Notes: a model not told the origin generated them from the sequence alone. Positions 8,287-19,998 are shown, counted from the first letter of the stretch. The stretch: 64,000 bases of DNA from Limnanthes douglasii subsp. nivea (GCA_036936605.1 JAUPFV010000002.1:124542376-124606375), one strand, 5' to 3'. Made by a program: numbers and translations.

Positions 8287-10824
8287 TTCTTGAGCTTGAA
8301 CCATCTCTTGGTCTTTCTTAGGCGCTAATGTCGCTCGGTAGCATTCCCGTGCCGCCTTCTGGCTGCTTCGGACCACACCCACGTTGTTTCCGACCACGTA
8401 CTTTAAACACTGATGAATCGTAGAAGTTACAGCGTGCATGCGCGATATCCATGATCGGCCGAAAATGGCATTGTGGGAAGCCGGTGCGTCGACTACCATG
8501 AATAAAACCATGACCTCCTTTTTGAAAGGGCCGCGGCCTAATTGTACTGTGCCTTCGAATTCTCCTATAACGTCGGCTGCTGACCCAGTAAACCCGACAA
8601 TGGTTCGGTCAGACCGAGCAATCACTGGCGGTGTTCTGAACTTGGCAAAAGTAGATGCGAAGATGATATTTGCAGAACTCCCGGTGTCCACCAAGATGCG
8701 CCGAACCTCCTCTCCCGCGATAGCAGCCCCAATCACAATGGCATCCTCATGAGGTCCGGCTATATCCCTCATGTCGTCGTCATCGAAATGTAAAATCGGC
8801 GAGGGGGCGCTTCCGGTTTGGAAGCAAGTTCTGGCTTCCAGCTGAGTGGTTAAGTTGACGATGTGCCTTTTCCTGGAAGAATGCGTGACTCCCGCCATCG
8901 AATCTCCCCCAAAGATTGTCAAGGATTCGAAAAAATTACAAAGGTCTCGCACATTACCGACGCTCTCCTCAACTTCCTCCTCGATGATCCCGATAATGTT
9001 GCGGTTAGCTTCTGGGTCGAGATATTCGATGAAAACGTCAAACTGGTCGGTAACCTCAGAGATAGCCATGGTGATTTCGGATTTTGGTACCACCACGACT
9101 TCTTTCGAGGTCGCACCTTGCTGTGCTTTCTTCACATACTCCATGAGGTTTCCGTGTTCTATCAAAATCTGTATTTCTTTTTTCAAGGCAATGCAGTCCT
9201 TCGTATCATGCCCAACGTCCTCGTGATAGCGACAATATCGATTATTTCTCTGCTCTCGAGGCGTCGGAATTGGGAAAGGTTTTCGGTACATTCCGCTCCT
9301 CTTGGTTTTCTCATAGATTGACGCCACGCACTCCGTAAGGTTAGCGAAGTATGCAGGTCGGATCCATTTGTTAGACATGGGTCGCGACGTCGTCTGATTA
9401 TTTCCCCTCGGTTTCGGACTGGTCAAGGTCGAAGCCTTGTTCGTCACAGGAGGGTTCGGGTGTATCGTTCTAACCGGTTGGACTGCCCGTGCGTAATCCG
9501 ACTGGGTGCTCTGCCTTATGACTATTGACGCTTGGGCACTTTGTTGAATCTGTGCGGCCAATTCAGAGGCTTCGGTCTCCTCGATCAATATCTGCTTCTC
9601 TATCTGCGCCAACAGTGCAGAAAACGTGAAAGCTTGTTTCTTTGTTACTGCTTGCTTCATTGGTCCGGGGAGCAGACCTAAGCGAAACGCTGTTAAGGCC
9701 ACGTTTTCTTCGCAGTGGTCTAGGTCGGTTTTTGCGTCGATGAATCGCCTCGTATATTCTCTGAGGCTTTCCCCTATTTTTTGCCTGCAATTCATGATGG
9801 TGTCTCTGTTGGCTCGGAAGCTTTTGCTTCCCACAAAGTGCTGCCTAAACATCGTCCAGAACATCCCGAAGTTCCGAATACTACCCTGCGACAAACGGTT
9901 GTACCACTTAGAGGCTCGGTCCTTGAAAGTCATGGAAAAAACTCTGCATATGAGCTTGTCATCGTTATCGAAACTTAGCATGAAGTTTTTGAAGGCCTCC
10001 AAATGGTTATCCGGGTCTTTCTTCCCGTCGTACTTTTCTAGTTTTGAAACATCGAATCGCTTCGGGAGTTGTCCCGCGAGTATCTCATCGGACAGTGGGG
10101 ATGCCCTCCAGTTGACTCCAAACTCACACGTTCCTCCCCCGAGGCCTTCTGTCTGAATTCCATAGAGTCCCTCGACTCCTGGGCTGACAAACTGACTGCT
10201 AGTTCGGTAACCGTGGTTCTGACTGTTCGACGGCTGCCATGGCACAGGTGGCAACACTGCCCGGTCTTCTCGGCTGGCGGCATGCATTTCTTCTTTCTCA
10301 AAGGAGACTGGGGTCTGTTTATCAGTGCTCCCCTTCTTATATTTCATAGGGTCTATCCTGAGCCTTCGGGGGCGTCGGGAACGAATTTTTTGTGTACGCT
10401 GGACCCTTTCCCGTCGCCGGTACTCTCTGCCCGAAGAGTCATCCGAGGGGTAATCTATCGTCGTGCCGCGATGGTCCTCTGGGTACCTCCGAGCCCTAGC
10501 GACGTGCTCGTCGTCGGGATGAGATTCTCGGTAATACCTAACAGGTCGGGCTTTGATTCGCGGACCGACGTCATGGCCCGCCGCCTCCAAAATGGGTTCC
10601 TTGCCTTTTCCTTCCCGAACCCTTTTCTCACTTAGTGCCCGCTCTCTTTCTTCCTTTAACTTGGCAATATCTTCAAGAAGCTGTTTTCGCGTCATTATTA
10701 AGGTCGACCGTTTGTTCCGACCCCGGTCGTCGCGCTCCCGACCAGGGGCTTCTTCTCCTTCCGACACCGAGACGGCTCTGACGACTTCTCTCCCGACCCT
10801 CTCTATCACAGCCTTGTTATTCAT
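8284..10824 (-). CDS. gag-pro: Gag-protease polyprotein, TatA copy 1 (846 aa, intact)
   Basis: Uninterrupted 846-aa ORF starting at ATG 10824, 74 nt inside the 5' LTR (genomic sense). The N-terminal part is basic and Glu/Arg-rich. A retrotransposon gag/capsid domain covers about residues 270-390 (FKNFMLSFDNDDKL, FKDRASKWYNRL, FRLGLLPGPMK). A zinc knuckle of the C-x2-H-x4-H-x4-C type typical of Tat (CRYHEDVGHDTKDC) lies near residue 530. A retropepsin-like aspartic protease lies near 710 (LVDTGSSANIIF, active-site DTGS). Gag builds the cytoplasmic virus-like particle and packages RNA; protease matures the polyprotein. It ends at UAG 8284-8286 in a readthrough context with pol in the same frame. 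Confidence 0.93.
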   Translation of the reverse strand: MNNKAVIERVGREVVRAVSVSEGEEAPGRERDDRGRNKRSTLIMTRKQLLEDIAKLKEERERALSEKRVREGKGKEPILEAAGHDVGPRIKARPVRYYRESHPDDEHVARARRYPEDHRGTTIDYPSDDSSGREYRRRERVQRTQKIRSRRPRRLRIDPMKYKKGSTDKQTPVSFEKEEMHAASREDRAVLPPVPWQPSNSQNHGYRTSSQFVSPGVEGLYGIQTEGLGGGTCEFGVNWRASPLSDEILAGQLPKRFDVSKLEKYDGKKDPDNHLEAFKNFMLSFDNDDKLICRVFSMTFKDRASKWYNRLSQGSIRNFGMFWTMFRQHFVGSKSFRANRDTIMNCRQKIGESLREYTRRFIDAKTDLDHCEENVALTAFRLGLLPGPMKQAVTKKQAFTFSALLAQIEKQILIEETEASELAAQIQQSAQASIVIRQSTQSDYARAVQPVRTIHPNPPVTNKASTLTSPKPRGNNQTTSRPMSNKWIRPAYFANLTECVASIYEKTKRSGMYRKPFPIPTPREQRNNRYCRYHEDVGHDTKDCIALKKEIQILIEHGNLMEYVKKAQQGATSKEVVVVPKSEITMAISEVTDQFDVFIEYLDPEANRNIIGIIEEEVEESVGNVRDLCNFFESLTIFGGDSMAGVTHSSRKRHIVNLTTQLEARTCFQTGSAPSPILHFDDDDMRDIAGPHEDAIVIGAAIAGEEVRRILVDTGSSANIIFASTFAKFRTPPVIARSDRTIVGFTGSAADVIGEFEGTVQLGRGPFKKEVMVLFMVVDAPASHNAIFGRSWISRMHAVTSTIHQCLKYVVGNNVGVVRSSQKAARECYRATLAPKKDQEMVQAQE

Positions 10825-10879
10825 CCCGCAAAATGTGATTTTTTAAAGAACAAAAAAGATTCCTTTTCGGTATCACTCG

Positions 10880-10897
10880 TTCCCACAGATGGCGCCA
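10880..10897 (-). other. Primer-binding site of TatA copy 1 (tRNA-Asp-like)
   Basis: One T inside the functional 5' LTR, the minus strand reads TGGCGCCATCTGTGGGAA. TGGCGCC is complementary to the 3' end of plant tRNA-Asp(GUC); the rest matches only partly. Copies 2 and 3 have TGGCGCCG (8 matching bases), so the A here is a private change. Confidence 0.65.
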
Positions 10898-10898
10898 A

Positions 10899-11225
10899 TG
10901 ATGAGTTAATAATGGATTAAGGGAATATTTCGGGTATTGTGTCAGATGTGACTAGAGAGAGAAAGTCTAGAGAGAGAAAGAGAATGTATATTAAAATAAT
11001 CCAAAAGTCCCCACTACCAAACATGCGGGTCACCTTTTATACTAAAATAAGGTGGGCCCGTTTGAGGCCTTAGTGGGCTGTTCAACTATTTGGTGATGTC
11101 CCTTAGTTAATTCTATGTTTACACATTGGTCCTTGAGAGACCTTAAATTCCTTAACGATTACATAAAAAGCATTTTATTACAATCAGGCCCTCATAAATT
11201 ATATAGGCAAATTCCTCCCTTATCA
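10899..11225 (-). repeat. Right LTR of TatA copy 1 (functional 5' LTR)
   Basis: 327 bp, one visible mismatch to the left LTR. The minus-strand TATA box TATAAAAGG at 11041-11033, with CT-rich leader beyond, would drive genomic RNA toward gag at 10824. Confidence 0.95.
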
Positions 11226-11230
11226 GTAAT
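11226..11230. repeat. Target-site duplication GTAAT, right side of TatA copy 1
   Basis: Matches 507-511 exactly. The same GTAAT is found again at 26462, to the right of copy 2, where it has no partner on copy 2's left side. Confidence 0.95.
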
Positions 11231-14200
11231 GATGATGCGTCATTGATTTGTGCTATTGGCGAGTGTTATTATGTTGATGGTTTAAATTCAGAATGGTTTG
11301 TAGATACATATGTTTTATATCATTATGTTCTTAATAGAGAATACTTTTTTGATTATAAATGTGGAAATTTTTGAAGTGTCAAAATGGGAAACTATAACTC
11401 AACTACCATTGTTAGGTTGAGTGATATTTGTGTGAAGACATACGATGGGTACATACTCACACTGAAATATATGCACTATATTCCAAAACTATGTCTGGAT
11501 TTATTTTCTAAAAATATCCTTGGTCAATATGGATATCATATTATAATGATGGCAACTGTAAATTGTCCAAAAGTTCGATGATAGTTTTTCGATGTGATTT
11601 TGTTTCTCTTTATATGAGACATAGTTGGTTATATTTTAGGATGAGTTGAATGCAGTTTAGAATAATTATTCCATTAATTTGTGGCATTAAATACTATGAT
11701 ACATGAGTAACAAGAAAAATAAAAAAAACCTCGAGAGGTAGATTACTCAATATTGTTGATAAAGCTATCATTATTGACCTTTGTGACTATTGTTTAGCAT
11801 GAAAGCAACTTAGAGCTTTGATTTCTAAAAAATCTACCAGAAGATAATGAAAGTTGAAGTGAATATACTCTGATGTTTGTGGCTCTATTTAAGTGAAGCC
11901 TATTGGTGGTAACAAATACTTTGTTACATTTATTGATGAGATTACTCAAAAACCTTGGGTAAACATGTTGTAGAAAAAAAGAGTCAAGTGTTCAATATCT
12001 TTCAGAAATTTCATATCATGGTAAAAAATAAAATAGAGAGAAAGTTGACATATCGTCGATTTGACAATGGTATCCACTATACTTTGAATGAGTTCAAAAG
12101 TTATAACTCGCATTATGGAATTAGACATGAGAATATAATATCATGTACACCACAACACAATAAAGATACTGAGAGAATAAAACAAACCATTATAAAGAAT
12201 GTGAGATGCATGCAAGAACTATCTAAACTTCCTAAAAAAACATTTAGTTGAAGCAGTTTATTATGATGTGTAATTGATCAATATAGCTTTATCAATAACT
12301 TATTATTTTGATATTTCAAAAAGAGTATGGAAAGTGAATGATCATACAGATTCAGATATTAGACTTTTTAGGTGCAAGCTATACAAGCATGTTCCATATG
12401 AAGATAAATCTAAGATTGGTTTAAAGACTAACCCTTGTGTCTTTGTTGAATATGGTAAGAAAGATGATGGGTTTAGACTTTATTATCCCGAGAAGAAAAA
12501 ATATATGAGAAATAGATATGTGGTAGTCTTTAAGAACGAGATGGTTGCAGATCTTTTAAGTTAGGTTCACTACTACCTTTGATATATCTTTTGATACTAC
12601 TAATTTAGTTTCTTTTTCTACTATTTATTATGTAAATCAACTAGAAAATAATAATATTAAGGTGGTTCCTGGTGATATCAAGGATGTTCCACTTGGTTGT
12701 GATTTACAACTGTCATGTTCATGAGCATGATTCTAATGAGGCCTTATTTGAGGAAGAATGCAATGATGAGGAAATTCAAGATGAAGAAATTTATGAGAAA
12801 TGGGAGCAAACTACCCCTCACGTGGAGGATGCACGAGTTCGAAGGTCAACTAACGAGAGAAAATCTTCAACAAAGTATTCAAACTCGGATTTTATTCTAG
12901 TTATTAAAGATAAAGAGCCATATAATTATCAAGACGTGTTATTTCATGAGGAAAAAACCCTTTGGTTTGATAATAATGAAGAAAATTATATTTTTCTTGA
13001 GAAAAAGTGAAAATATGAGCTGATGAAACCTCATAATGAAAATAAAGTCTTAAAATGGGTCTCCGAGAACAAAAGAGATGGTAAGAAGGTTATCAAATGC
13101 AAAACAAGATTGGTAGTAAAAAAGATAAAACCAGAAGAAAACAAAAACATTGATTTTTATGAGATCTTATCTCTCATTGTCAAAATGACTTCTATCAAAA
13201 TTGTATTGGGTTTAACTATACGTCTTAATCTTAATTTGGAACAAGTTGATCTAAAAACTATATTTTTACATGATGACTTACCTGAGGAGATCTACGTTGA
13301 AAAACCTAAAGGTTTTGAAGAGAAAACGAAAGAAAAGTAGTTAGTAATTTGAAAATGAGTATTTATGGGCTTAAGCACGAACCAATGCAATTTTACTAGA
13401 AATTCGACTCGTTTACGCTAAATAATGGTTATAAACAAATTCATGTCGATTTATGTGTCTATTTTAGAAAGTTGCATAGAGATAATTTCATCATACTTTT
13501 TATATATGCAGATGTTATGTTGATAGTTAGGCAAGATGTTGAGATGATTATTAGTTTGAAGAAAGACTTAGCCAAATATTTTGACATGGATTAGATTATA
13601 TTCATAAAATAAAATTTTAGGCATTAAAATTGCTTGTGATAGGAAAACATGAAAGTTATAGCTATTGCATGAGGAATATATTGAACGTATACTTGAAAGG
13701 CTTAATATGAAGAATGCCAAGAAATTTATTACACTATTAGCTACACATTTCAACATAAGCAATAAAGCATGTCTAAAAATGGATAAATATATAGAAATTA
13801 TTTAAACTATTCCTTACTTGTCTCTTGTTGTTCTTTGATGTATGATATGATGTTTACAAGACCAAATATTTGATATGTTATCGGATAAGTCAGTAGGTGT
13901 TTATACTATCCGAGTAAATTTCATTGTGAATCATTGAATTGGATACATAAGTACTTGTGAGGCACATCTTTTTTAGTGTGTGTTATAGAGGTGGAATACT
14001 TGAATAATATACAAATGTTGACATGACTGGTGATCTTGATAACCAAAATTCTGCATTAGGTTATATGTTATCATTTTCAGATGGGTCATTTATTAACAAT
14101 TTAAGTAATAAAAATGCGTTGCATTTTCAACAAATGAGGCAAAATATATTGCAACAATACAAGCAAATGATAGACATTTTTTTGGTTTAAGAGGTTTCTT

Positions 14201-14416
14201 CAAAAGCTGGGGTTGAATAAAGATGATTTTGTAGTATTCTTTGATAATAAGAGTGATATGGATTAGGAAATAATCCAATGTATCAGCCACGAATCATATT
14301 GATGTAAGATATTATTGGTTAGGTGATATGATCGAGACAAAAGAAATAAAGTTGAAAAAATTCATACTGATAACGAACATGAACGTATCTTCCCTATAAC
14401 GGGGTAGAGGGGAGAT
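11231..14416 (+). pseudogene. Ty1/copia pol relic (protease to RNase H), right part of split element
   Basis: Continues the gag relic of 1-506. Readable blocks in copia order: protease region (EWFVDT, then VKMGNYNS and LTLKYMHYIPKL; 11290-11580), integrase finger and core (CDYCLA, YSDVCGSI, GGNKYFVTFIDE, SCTPQHN; about 11780-12250), integrase C-terminal part (RLFRCKLYKHVP, YYPEKKKYMRNRYVVVF; 12330-12545), RT (KCKTRLVVKKIKPEE, VKMTSIKIVLGL, DDLPEEIYVEKPKGFEE; 12840-13340; YADVMLIV replaces the YVDD motif near 13505) and RNase H (about 14020-14330). The integrase-before-RT order identifies copia. Many stops and frameshifts make it dead. It ends at a polypurine tract, GGGGTAGAGGGGAGAT (14401-14416). 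Confidence 0.88.
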
Positions 14417-14960
14417 TGTTAGGGTCCAACCCAACTTAGATTCAACTTTATAACTTAGTATTAATTAATCTTTGGTTATATATATAAGGGAAAAAGATAA
14501 GAGAATAACACACACAAAAGTAATAGAAGAGAAGATAGAATATGTTTGGATGTGTTATGTTCAGCCGTAATCAAAAGATACGATCAGAGGGTAACCAATG
14601 TCGGTCTTTGTTGTTTTTTAAACAATGTGTTTGGGACATCTATTAATTTAATCTTGATAGTTATATTTTGATTTTTTTCTATGGTCTAGGATAAATTTAT
14701 ACTCGAATAGTGTAATATATTTGGTGATATTGTTCATTTTTGCTATATTCTTGTTAATTTATTATCTTTAATATTGTAGATGAGTTGTAGTACTTTATGA
14801 GATTTATTTGGACGTACTTGTACCTTTAAATTATAATAATATTGGTGTTTAGGGTGGACTCCTCATAAGTCCCATGGTTTTTTAATTTTCACGTCAAAAG
14901 AGTTTTTCCATGTAAAATAAATCTTATGTGTTGATTTATTTTTCCATTACTTATGTTTTT
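14417..14960 (+). repeat. 3' LTR of the copia relic (left edge clear, right edge uncertain)
   Basis: Starts TGTTAGGGTCCAACCC right after the polypurine tract. It contains a TATA-like ATATATATAAGGG (about 14478-14490) and, near 14895-14930, the TTTTTCCATGTAAAATAAATC segment common near the end of copia LTRs. The 5' LTR is outside the window, so I cannot fix the right end; 14960 is a guess. Confidence 0.55.
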
Positions 14961-16030
14961 TGTGGTTAGAGTTTGTCGTTAAATTTGGTTAATAATTGGT
15001 AAATAGTTGGTGGTGAATTAGGTTTATTATTTGGTTGATTTTCTTGAAGTTGATCTTGTGGGTGTTTGATATACTACTCATTGGGTCATTCATTTCACAC
15101 ATACCAAAATCATCAAATTATTGTGCACAAATCTAATAGTCTTTATTATGGATACTACTTACAAGACAACAAATTTCAATATACCATTATTTAAAATTAT
15201 CAATGTAACTTTAACAAACTGTCGTGTTGGCTCTTCTTTTTAATGAGTTTTGAGAAGTTTAAAAATAAAATGTGGTCTTTAACTTGTCTAAAATCCATGA
15301 TGGAAGAGAGTTGAATGCTTTAGTAAGAGTTTATCTTGATGTGGGCGATTGATGATGTATAATCTTTGCTGATATATTTTTCATAATTAATCTTTCTTTT
15401 TTATTGATTAAGTTTTGGCTAATTTACATATTTGATCATCATCAGTAGGCTCCTTACTCCTTGGGAACAGAGTGATGAAGGAGTATAAATTTATTCATGA
15501 CAATTCTTATAAAGCTAAATTGTTATTTTTGAGATCGATCATGTTTCTTGATCTATATTACTGGCTTATGTATTACTTGTCTTTGTCGAACCAAAAATGT
15601 TTTATTTAAATTTTTTGTCATACCGTCGAGCCTTTGGATTTTAGATTTGTTTGATTTGAAAAAATGAGGTTCGAGGGTTCAGCGTATTTAGGTAGCAATT
15701 CATATAACTTTCTAAAATTAATGGTTTGTGCGATCGATCTTGTGAGCTTTGATTTAAGTGGAGTTCTGAACTTTGTTGATCTACAATTTGTCGACCCTAG
15801 TTGCTTTTAGCCAAAATATTATAACTTTGGATAGCCTAGTTTGATATTCCCCATAGTGATATATTGTTTAAAACCTATCGATAAAAACCTATATTGAAAA
15901 AAAAATCTTTAATTGGAGAAGGAAAAAACGAAAATAGTGAGTAGTTTGCTATTAGTGTAATTTGTGTATTTTTGGTAATTTTACTGGATTGGATATCCTT
16001 CAAAGTGAAAATATTAGAAGTATTATTATT
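14961..16030. other. Unassigned AT-rich spacer, no gene seen
   Basis: No convincing ORF, RNA gene or repeat structure. Only the tandem duplicate at 30198-31269 matches it. It ends at the target site of the copy 3 ancestor (AAGTA). Confidence 0.7.
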
Positions 16031-16035
16031 AAGTA
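16031..16035. repeat. AAGTA left of TatA copy 2 (unpaired target-site half)
   Basis: AAGTA here equals both flanks of copy 3 (31270-31274 and 40411-40415), not the GTAAT on the right of copy 2. It is the left half of copy 3's target duplication, carried here by the segmental duplication. Confidence 0.93.
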
Positions 16036-16347
16036 TGATGAGTTAATAATGGATTAAGGGAATATTTCGGGTATTGTGTCAGATGTGACTAGAGAGAGAA
16101 AGAGAATGTATATTAAAATAATCCAAAAGTCCCCACTACCAAACATGCGGGTCACCTTCTATACTAAAATAAGGTGGGCACGTTTGAGGCCTTAGTGGGT
16201 TGTTCAACTATTTGGTGATGTCCCTTAGTTAATTCTATGTTTACACATTGGTCCTTGAGAGACCTTAAATTCCTTAACGATTACATAAAAAGCATTTTAT
16301 TACAATCAGGCCCTCATAAGTTATATAGGCAAATTCCTCCCTTATCA
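16036..16347 (-). repeat. Left LTR of TatA copy 2
   Basis: 312 bp. It lacks one 15-bp unit between two AGAGAGAGAAAG repeats and has CTTCTATAC, GGGCACG, GGGTTGTT and CATAAGTT where copy 1 has CTTTTATAC, GGGCCCG, GGGCTGTT and CATAAATT. As far as I can see it is identical to the left LTR of copy 3. It is not a partner of its own right LTR in the usual sense. Confidence 0.95.
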
Positions 16348-16806
16348 GTAGCCCCCCGGTCTTCGGGAGCGTTGGGAGCGAAGACTTATTACCAAACCCG
16401 TGTTTGTCGTTTGTGTTAACCCAGCCCTCGGATTCCGACGTTTCCCTTTTTGGCTTCGGTTAAGGTCCGACGTATTTCAACCAGATCTGCTCCTTCAAAC
16501 AACGCTCGGGTTGTAAGATCTTCATTTCCCGACGTTATTAGCCCTGAGTTGGGTCGGTTTTCAACTTATTTTGGGCTTTTATCATGGGCCTTTCTGCGTT
16601 GGGCCGATTTTTCTTCGGGGTTATGGTGGCGAAAGCCTAGTTCATTAATCGGTTCGTAGGGGACGGCTTAGGTAGGCCTTTGTCAGAAGGCGATCAACAC
16701 GTGTCACCGGTCCTAGGGGTGCGTCTTTTCCCGACTAGGCTTTTAGGGAGACCCTTTATCTTCCCGCTGTGCTTTTGTCGATTCGTATTCTCCGATCATT
16801 CATCCT

Positions 16807-19266
16807 TTGCATGAGTGGAGTTTCGAAGAGTGGTCTAGTATCGGGGACCGAGCCGAAGAATACCGTCGCGCCGGATTAATCTGGGGGTCTAACTCCAAGC
16901 CTTTTACTCCCGCACCGCTTCCTCACGACCCTGTCTTAGCTACTCCAATCCCCGCTGAGTCTTTCCTTCTTCCCGACCCTCCTGTTTCTCTATCGCCCGG
17001 GATTAGTCTTTCTCCCGAAACTGTCATCCTTTCTTCCAGCGGCAGTTCTTCCAATTCCCTTGCAGTTGGGTCTGAGAATCCGACCCTAACACCGGTTAAT
17101 TCACGCGTTTCTCCATCTCCGTCCCTTCCCCGACGCACTCGGAAGATCAGGTTCTTGACTATGGGAGAAAGTAGTCATCCGTCGTCTCCCACGAGAGGTA
17201 ACGCTCTTGAAATGGTTCACTTAACTCCCTCGATTCGAGGGTATCGGACCGGTATTAATACTGCGGTAACTTTTCTAGGTTTTCCTAAGCCTCGTCTGAC
17301 GCCAGAGGAACTGGAGGCAGCACTTCGGGCTCAGTCAGTAAATGCAGTCGAGCCTTCCACTTCCCGGGTACGTGTATCGGACCCGAACATCGCTACTGCC
17401 CGGAGCTCCGACCAGGCCTCTAACGCCGATGCTGGAGAGTCAGAAGTGGACGTTGCGCCCGCAGAGGTATGCATTGCTACTGTTGGTGATGCTGCCAATC
17501 CTCCGGATGATCCCCTGCCCGAAGAAGTAGCTGCTGCCATCACTACTCCCTACTTCAGTTAGCTTAAGACAAAGGATGTTGTTTCCCTTTACAAGGGGAA
17601 ATACCTCTATTTCCCGGAGTCTGACTACAAGGATCTGCTGATCCGCTGGGTAATTCCCGAATGTGTCAACGTTCGGTTCCCGGTTCCCGGGGAGACCCCC
17701 GTTCATGTCCGATCTAGGGAGATCGTGATATTTACTGAGCTGTTCAACTGGGGGCTGCGGTTCCCCCTAGATCCCGAGATCGCGCTCTACTTCCGAACCC
17801 TCCAGATCTGCCCATCGCAGCTGACGCCGAACGGCTGGTACACTCTAATGTCCTGCATAATGGCTTCCCATCTTTCAGGTCGGGTTATGCCCATGGAGGA
17901 ATATATTGCTGTGTCGGGTCTGTCCAAGTCCCCAAAATCCCTGTTCTTCTACTCTTCCTTGGGGAATAAGTGGAAGGTGGTTAATGACTTCCTGGAGGGG
18001 GACAAAGGCTGGAAGCATCGGTTCGTGTTTCTGAGCGGGTGTTGGGAGAACGGTCTTCCTTATACCCCGCAGAATAAGAGGCAGCTTCTCCGCACCTGGG
18101 TTCATGACGGTACTGCTTTTTTTTTTTTTAAAAAAATCCATTCTTCGTGCAGTGTCGAAGGAATGGTTGCAAGGTCTGAAAAAGGACTACTGCGAAGCCG
18201 CTGGGGTTACGTTCGGGATTCTCAAAGCTTATGCTCGGGAACACTGGGGTCGGGCTATGCATCGGACCTTCAAGGACACGAACTTAATCATGAGTAACCT
18301 CTGGTGTTGCTCGTCTGACCCTCTCACCATTGAGCAGCTGAGACAACCCCTTCCTTAGAAGATGTCATCGCGAAAACCGACGCCCCTGGATCGCAGATGT
18401 ACTTGCCTAAGCGCAACAAGGCGCCTAGCAAGCGTCCGAAGTCGGATGAAGAGGGGGAGGAAGACGCAGTTGTGGCTGTTGCCGATCCGATTCGGGAAGA
18501 GGCTCCCGCGGCAGGAGTGGCAGAGGCTAGTCAGGAACCGGCGCCCGTGCAGAAAAGGAAGGCTCGTGCTGATGCGGATGGGACAAGGGCAAAGAAGTCC
18601 AAGCACTCAAAAGTGGAGAGCAAATCGAGCGACGGCGCGGGGGTTAGCTCCAAAATCCTGAGGCTGTCGGACAAGGACGATGGTGCGAATAATATTCCAC
18701 CTGCGGACCTCGTTGAAATTCCCAATGATGCTGAGCCCCCCCGACCGTCCGATCCGAACGTGGCCTCGTCGAGTGGTACAAGGTATCCACTGCTATCCAT
18801 GCTTGGCGGTCCGCACACGTTCCAGCTACGGGGGTCGGATGGTCTGGCGTTATCCTTGTACAACTTGCTCGTTCCCGTAGCTGTGAAAGAGCGGCGGGTG
18901 AAAGAGTTAAGTCAGCAGCTGGCTTCTGCAGAGGGAAAGATCGTCAGCCTGACCGGGGATTTGGATAAGGCCAAGACGGGTCTGGCGACGGCAGAGGGTC
19001 GTATTGCCGAATTTGAGCGCGCTGCGGAGGAGGCGAAGAAAGCTTCAGAGGAGGCGAAAAGGGCCGCGGAGGAGTCGAAGAAGGCCGTGGAAGACCACGC
19101 TGCTGCTTTGACTTCGGAGGTCCACAACCGCTTCCCCGAACTTCAACTTGGGTCGATGTGGTTGGACGTGCCCGAAAAAGACCGGCCCGAGAGGGTGGAT
19201 TGCGGGGAGGAAGAGGAAGAGTCGGACGACGATGAGGAGGATGGGGAGGAAGATAATGATGAGTGA
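16807..19266 (+). pseudogene. aORF of TatA copy 2, start region deleted, several breaks
   Basis: Homologous to the copy 1 aORF, but a deletion matching copy 1 positions 1298 to about 1475, with a short filler TTGCA, removes TATA box, leader, ATG and the first 17 or so codons. The G-box (16698-16703) remains. Reading resumes at EWSFEEWSS. Further lesions: TGG to TAG at 17560-17562, one C missing in the run near 18349 (frameshift after IEQLRQP), and about 100 bp lost near 19123 that removes the end of the coiled coil. The conserved FTELFNWGLRF domain and acidic tail are still readable. It cannot make full-length protein. Confidence 0.85.
18110..18152 (+). other. Intron remnant in the copy 2 aORF (GT...CAG, 43 nt)
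   Basis: GACG|GTACTGC at the left and CGTGCAG|TGTC at the right keep canonical GT-AG ends. The homopolymer block is T13A7 (20 bases in total, as in copies 1 and 3). Same phase-1 position as in the other copies and TatB. Confidence 0.6.
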
Positions 19267-19571
19267 CCCAGAGTTGGGCCTCTCTTTTTTTGCGTTGTTT
19301 GTAACTCTTTTGGGGGCCACGGGGCCCCCTATCAATGTTTCTGTCGCATATTTTGAACCTTCCTTTGGGGGCCACGGGGTCCCCTTTTAATATATTGACG
19401 TTATCGGCTTAATCCCTTCATAAATTATGATCTGTATGATGTATCGACAAAATGTTGAAAAAACTCAAATTAAACAAACAATATTAGATAATCCTGATAG
19501 GGTCTGCAATAGTGAGTTGCAAAGTAGGTCGGGGACCTACGAAGTCGTTCGGGATCCTACAAAAGCGGAAT

Positions 19572-19998
19572 AATCCATTTAGGTTCGGAAGGCCGATGTG
19601 GCATCGAAAATTCTCCCAAAGGGTCGGGAAGAACATATATGTAGATTAGTAAACTGAAAAACCCATTTAGGTTCTGTAGATCGATTTTGCATCGAAAATT
19701 CTCCCAAAGGGTCGGGAAGAACGTATATGTAGATCAGTAAACTGAAAAACCCATTTAGGTTCTGTAGATCGATTTTGCATCGAAAATTCTCCCAAAAGGT
19801 CGGGAAGAACATATATGTAGATCAGTAAACTGAAAAACCCATTTAGGTTCTGTAGATCGATTTTGCATCGAAAATTCTCCCAAAGGGTCGGGAAGAACAT
19901 ATATGTAGATCAGTAAACTGAAAAACCCATTTAGGTTCTGTAGATCGGTTTTGCATCGAAAATTCTCCCAAAGGGTCGGGAAGAACATATATGTAGAT
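19572..19998. repeat. 88-bp tandem repeat array, TatA copy 2
   Basis: Same five-unit array as in copy 1, units starting near 19572, 19660, 19748, 19836 and 19924, with few substitutions. It lies between the aORF and pol 3' ends. The rest of 19267-20219 holds no gene. Confidence 0.9.

Larger units (their letters stand above)
512..11225 (-). mobile_element. TatA copy 1: near-complete Ty3/gypsy Tat-lineage retrotransposon with antisense ORF
   Basis: A 10.7-kb element with 327-bp LTRs at both ends (one mismatch seen between them) and a perfect 5-bp target duplication, so it is young. Genomic-sense order, read on the minus strand: LTR, primer-binding site, gag-pro, stop codon in readthrough context, pol (RT, RNase H, archaeal-type RNase H, integrase), tandem repeats, then the aORF on the opposite strand, polypurine tract, LTR. 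Pol carries an in-frame TGA, two frameshifts and a late TAG, and the aORF one TAG, so it is probably not autonomous, although gag-pro is intact. It is much GC-richer than the AT-rich copia relic it interrupts. Confidence 0.93.
11226..16035. repeat. 4.8-kb spacer, first copy of a tandem segmental duplication
   Basis: Runs from the right edge of copy 1 to the left edge of copy 2 and recurs at 26462-31274 with roughly 25 visible differences (about 0.5%), including small indels. It contains the copia right half, the start of its 3' LTR and about 1 kb of unassigned AT-rich DNA. Together with one TatA element it forms a repeat unit of about 15.24 kb. Confidence 0.93.

Noticed and set aside
10069..10635. 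188-aa + strand ORF opposite gag, also at 25305 and 39253
   Set aside because: Mirror of the biased gag N-terminus; retained only because gag itself is conserved.
14961..16030. A host gene in the spacer between copies 1 and 2
   Set aside because: No ORF over 60 codons with plausible composition, no splice-linked frames and no RNA gene structure.
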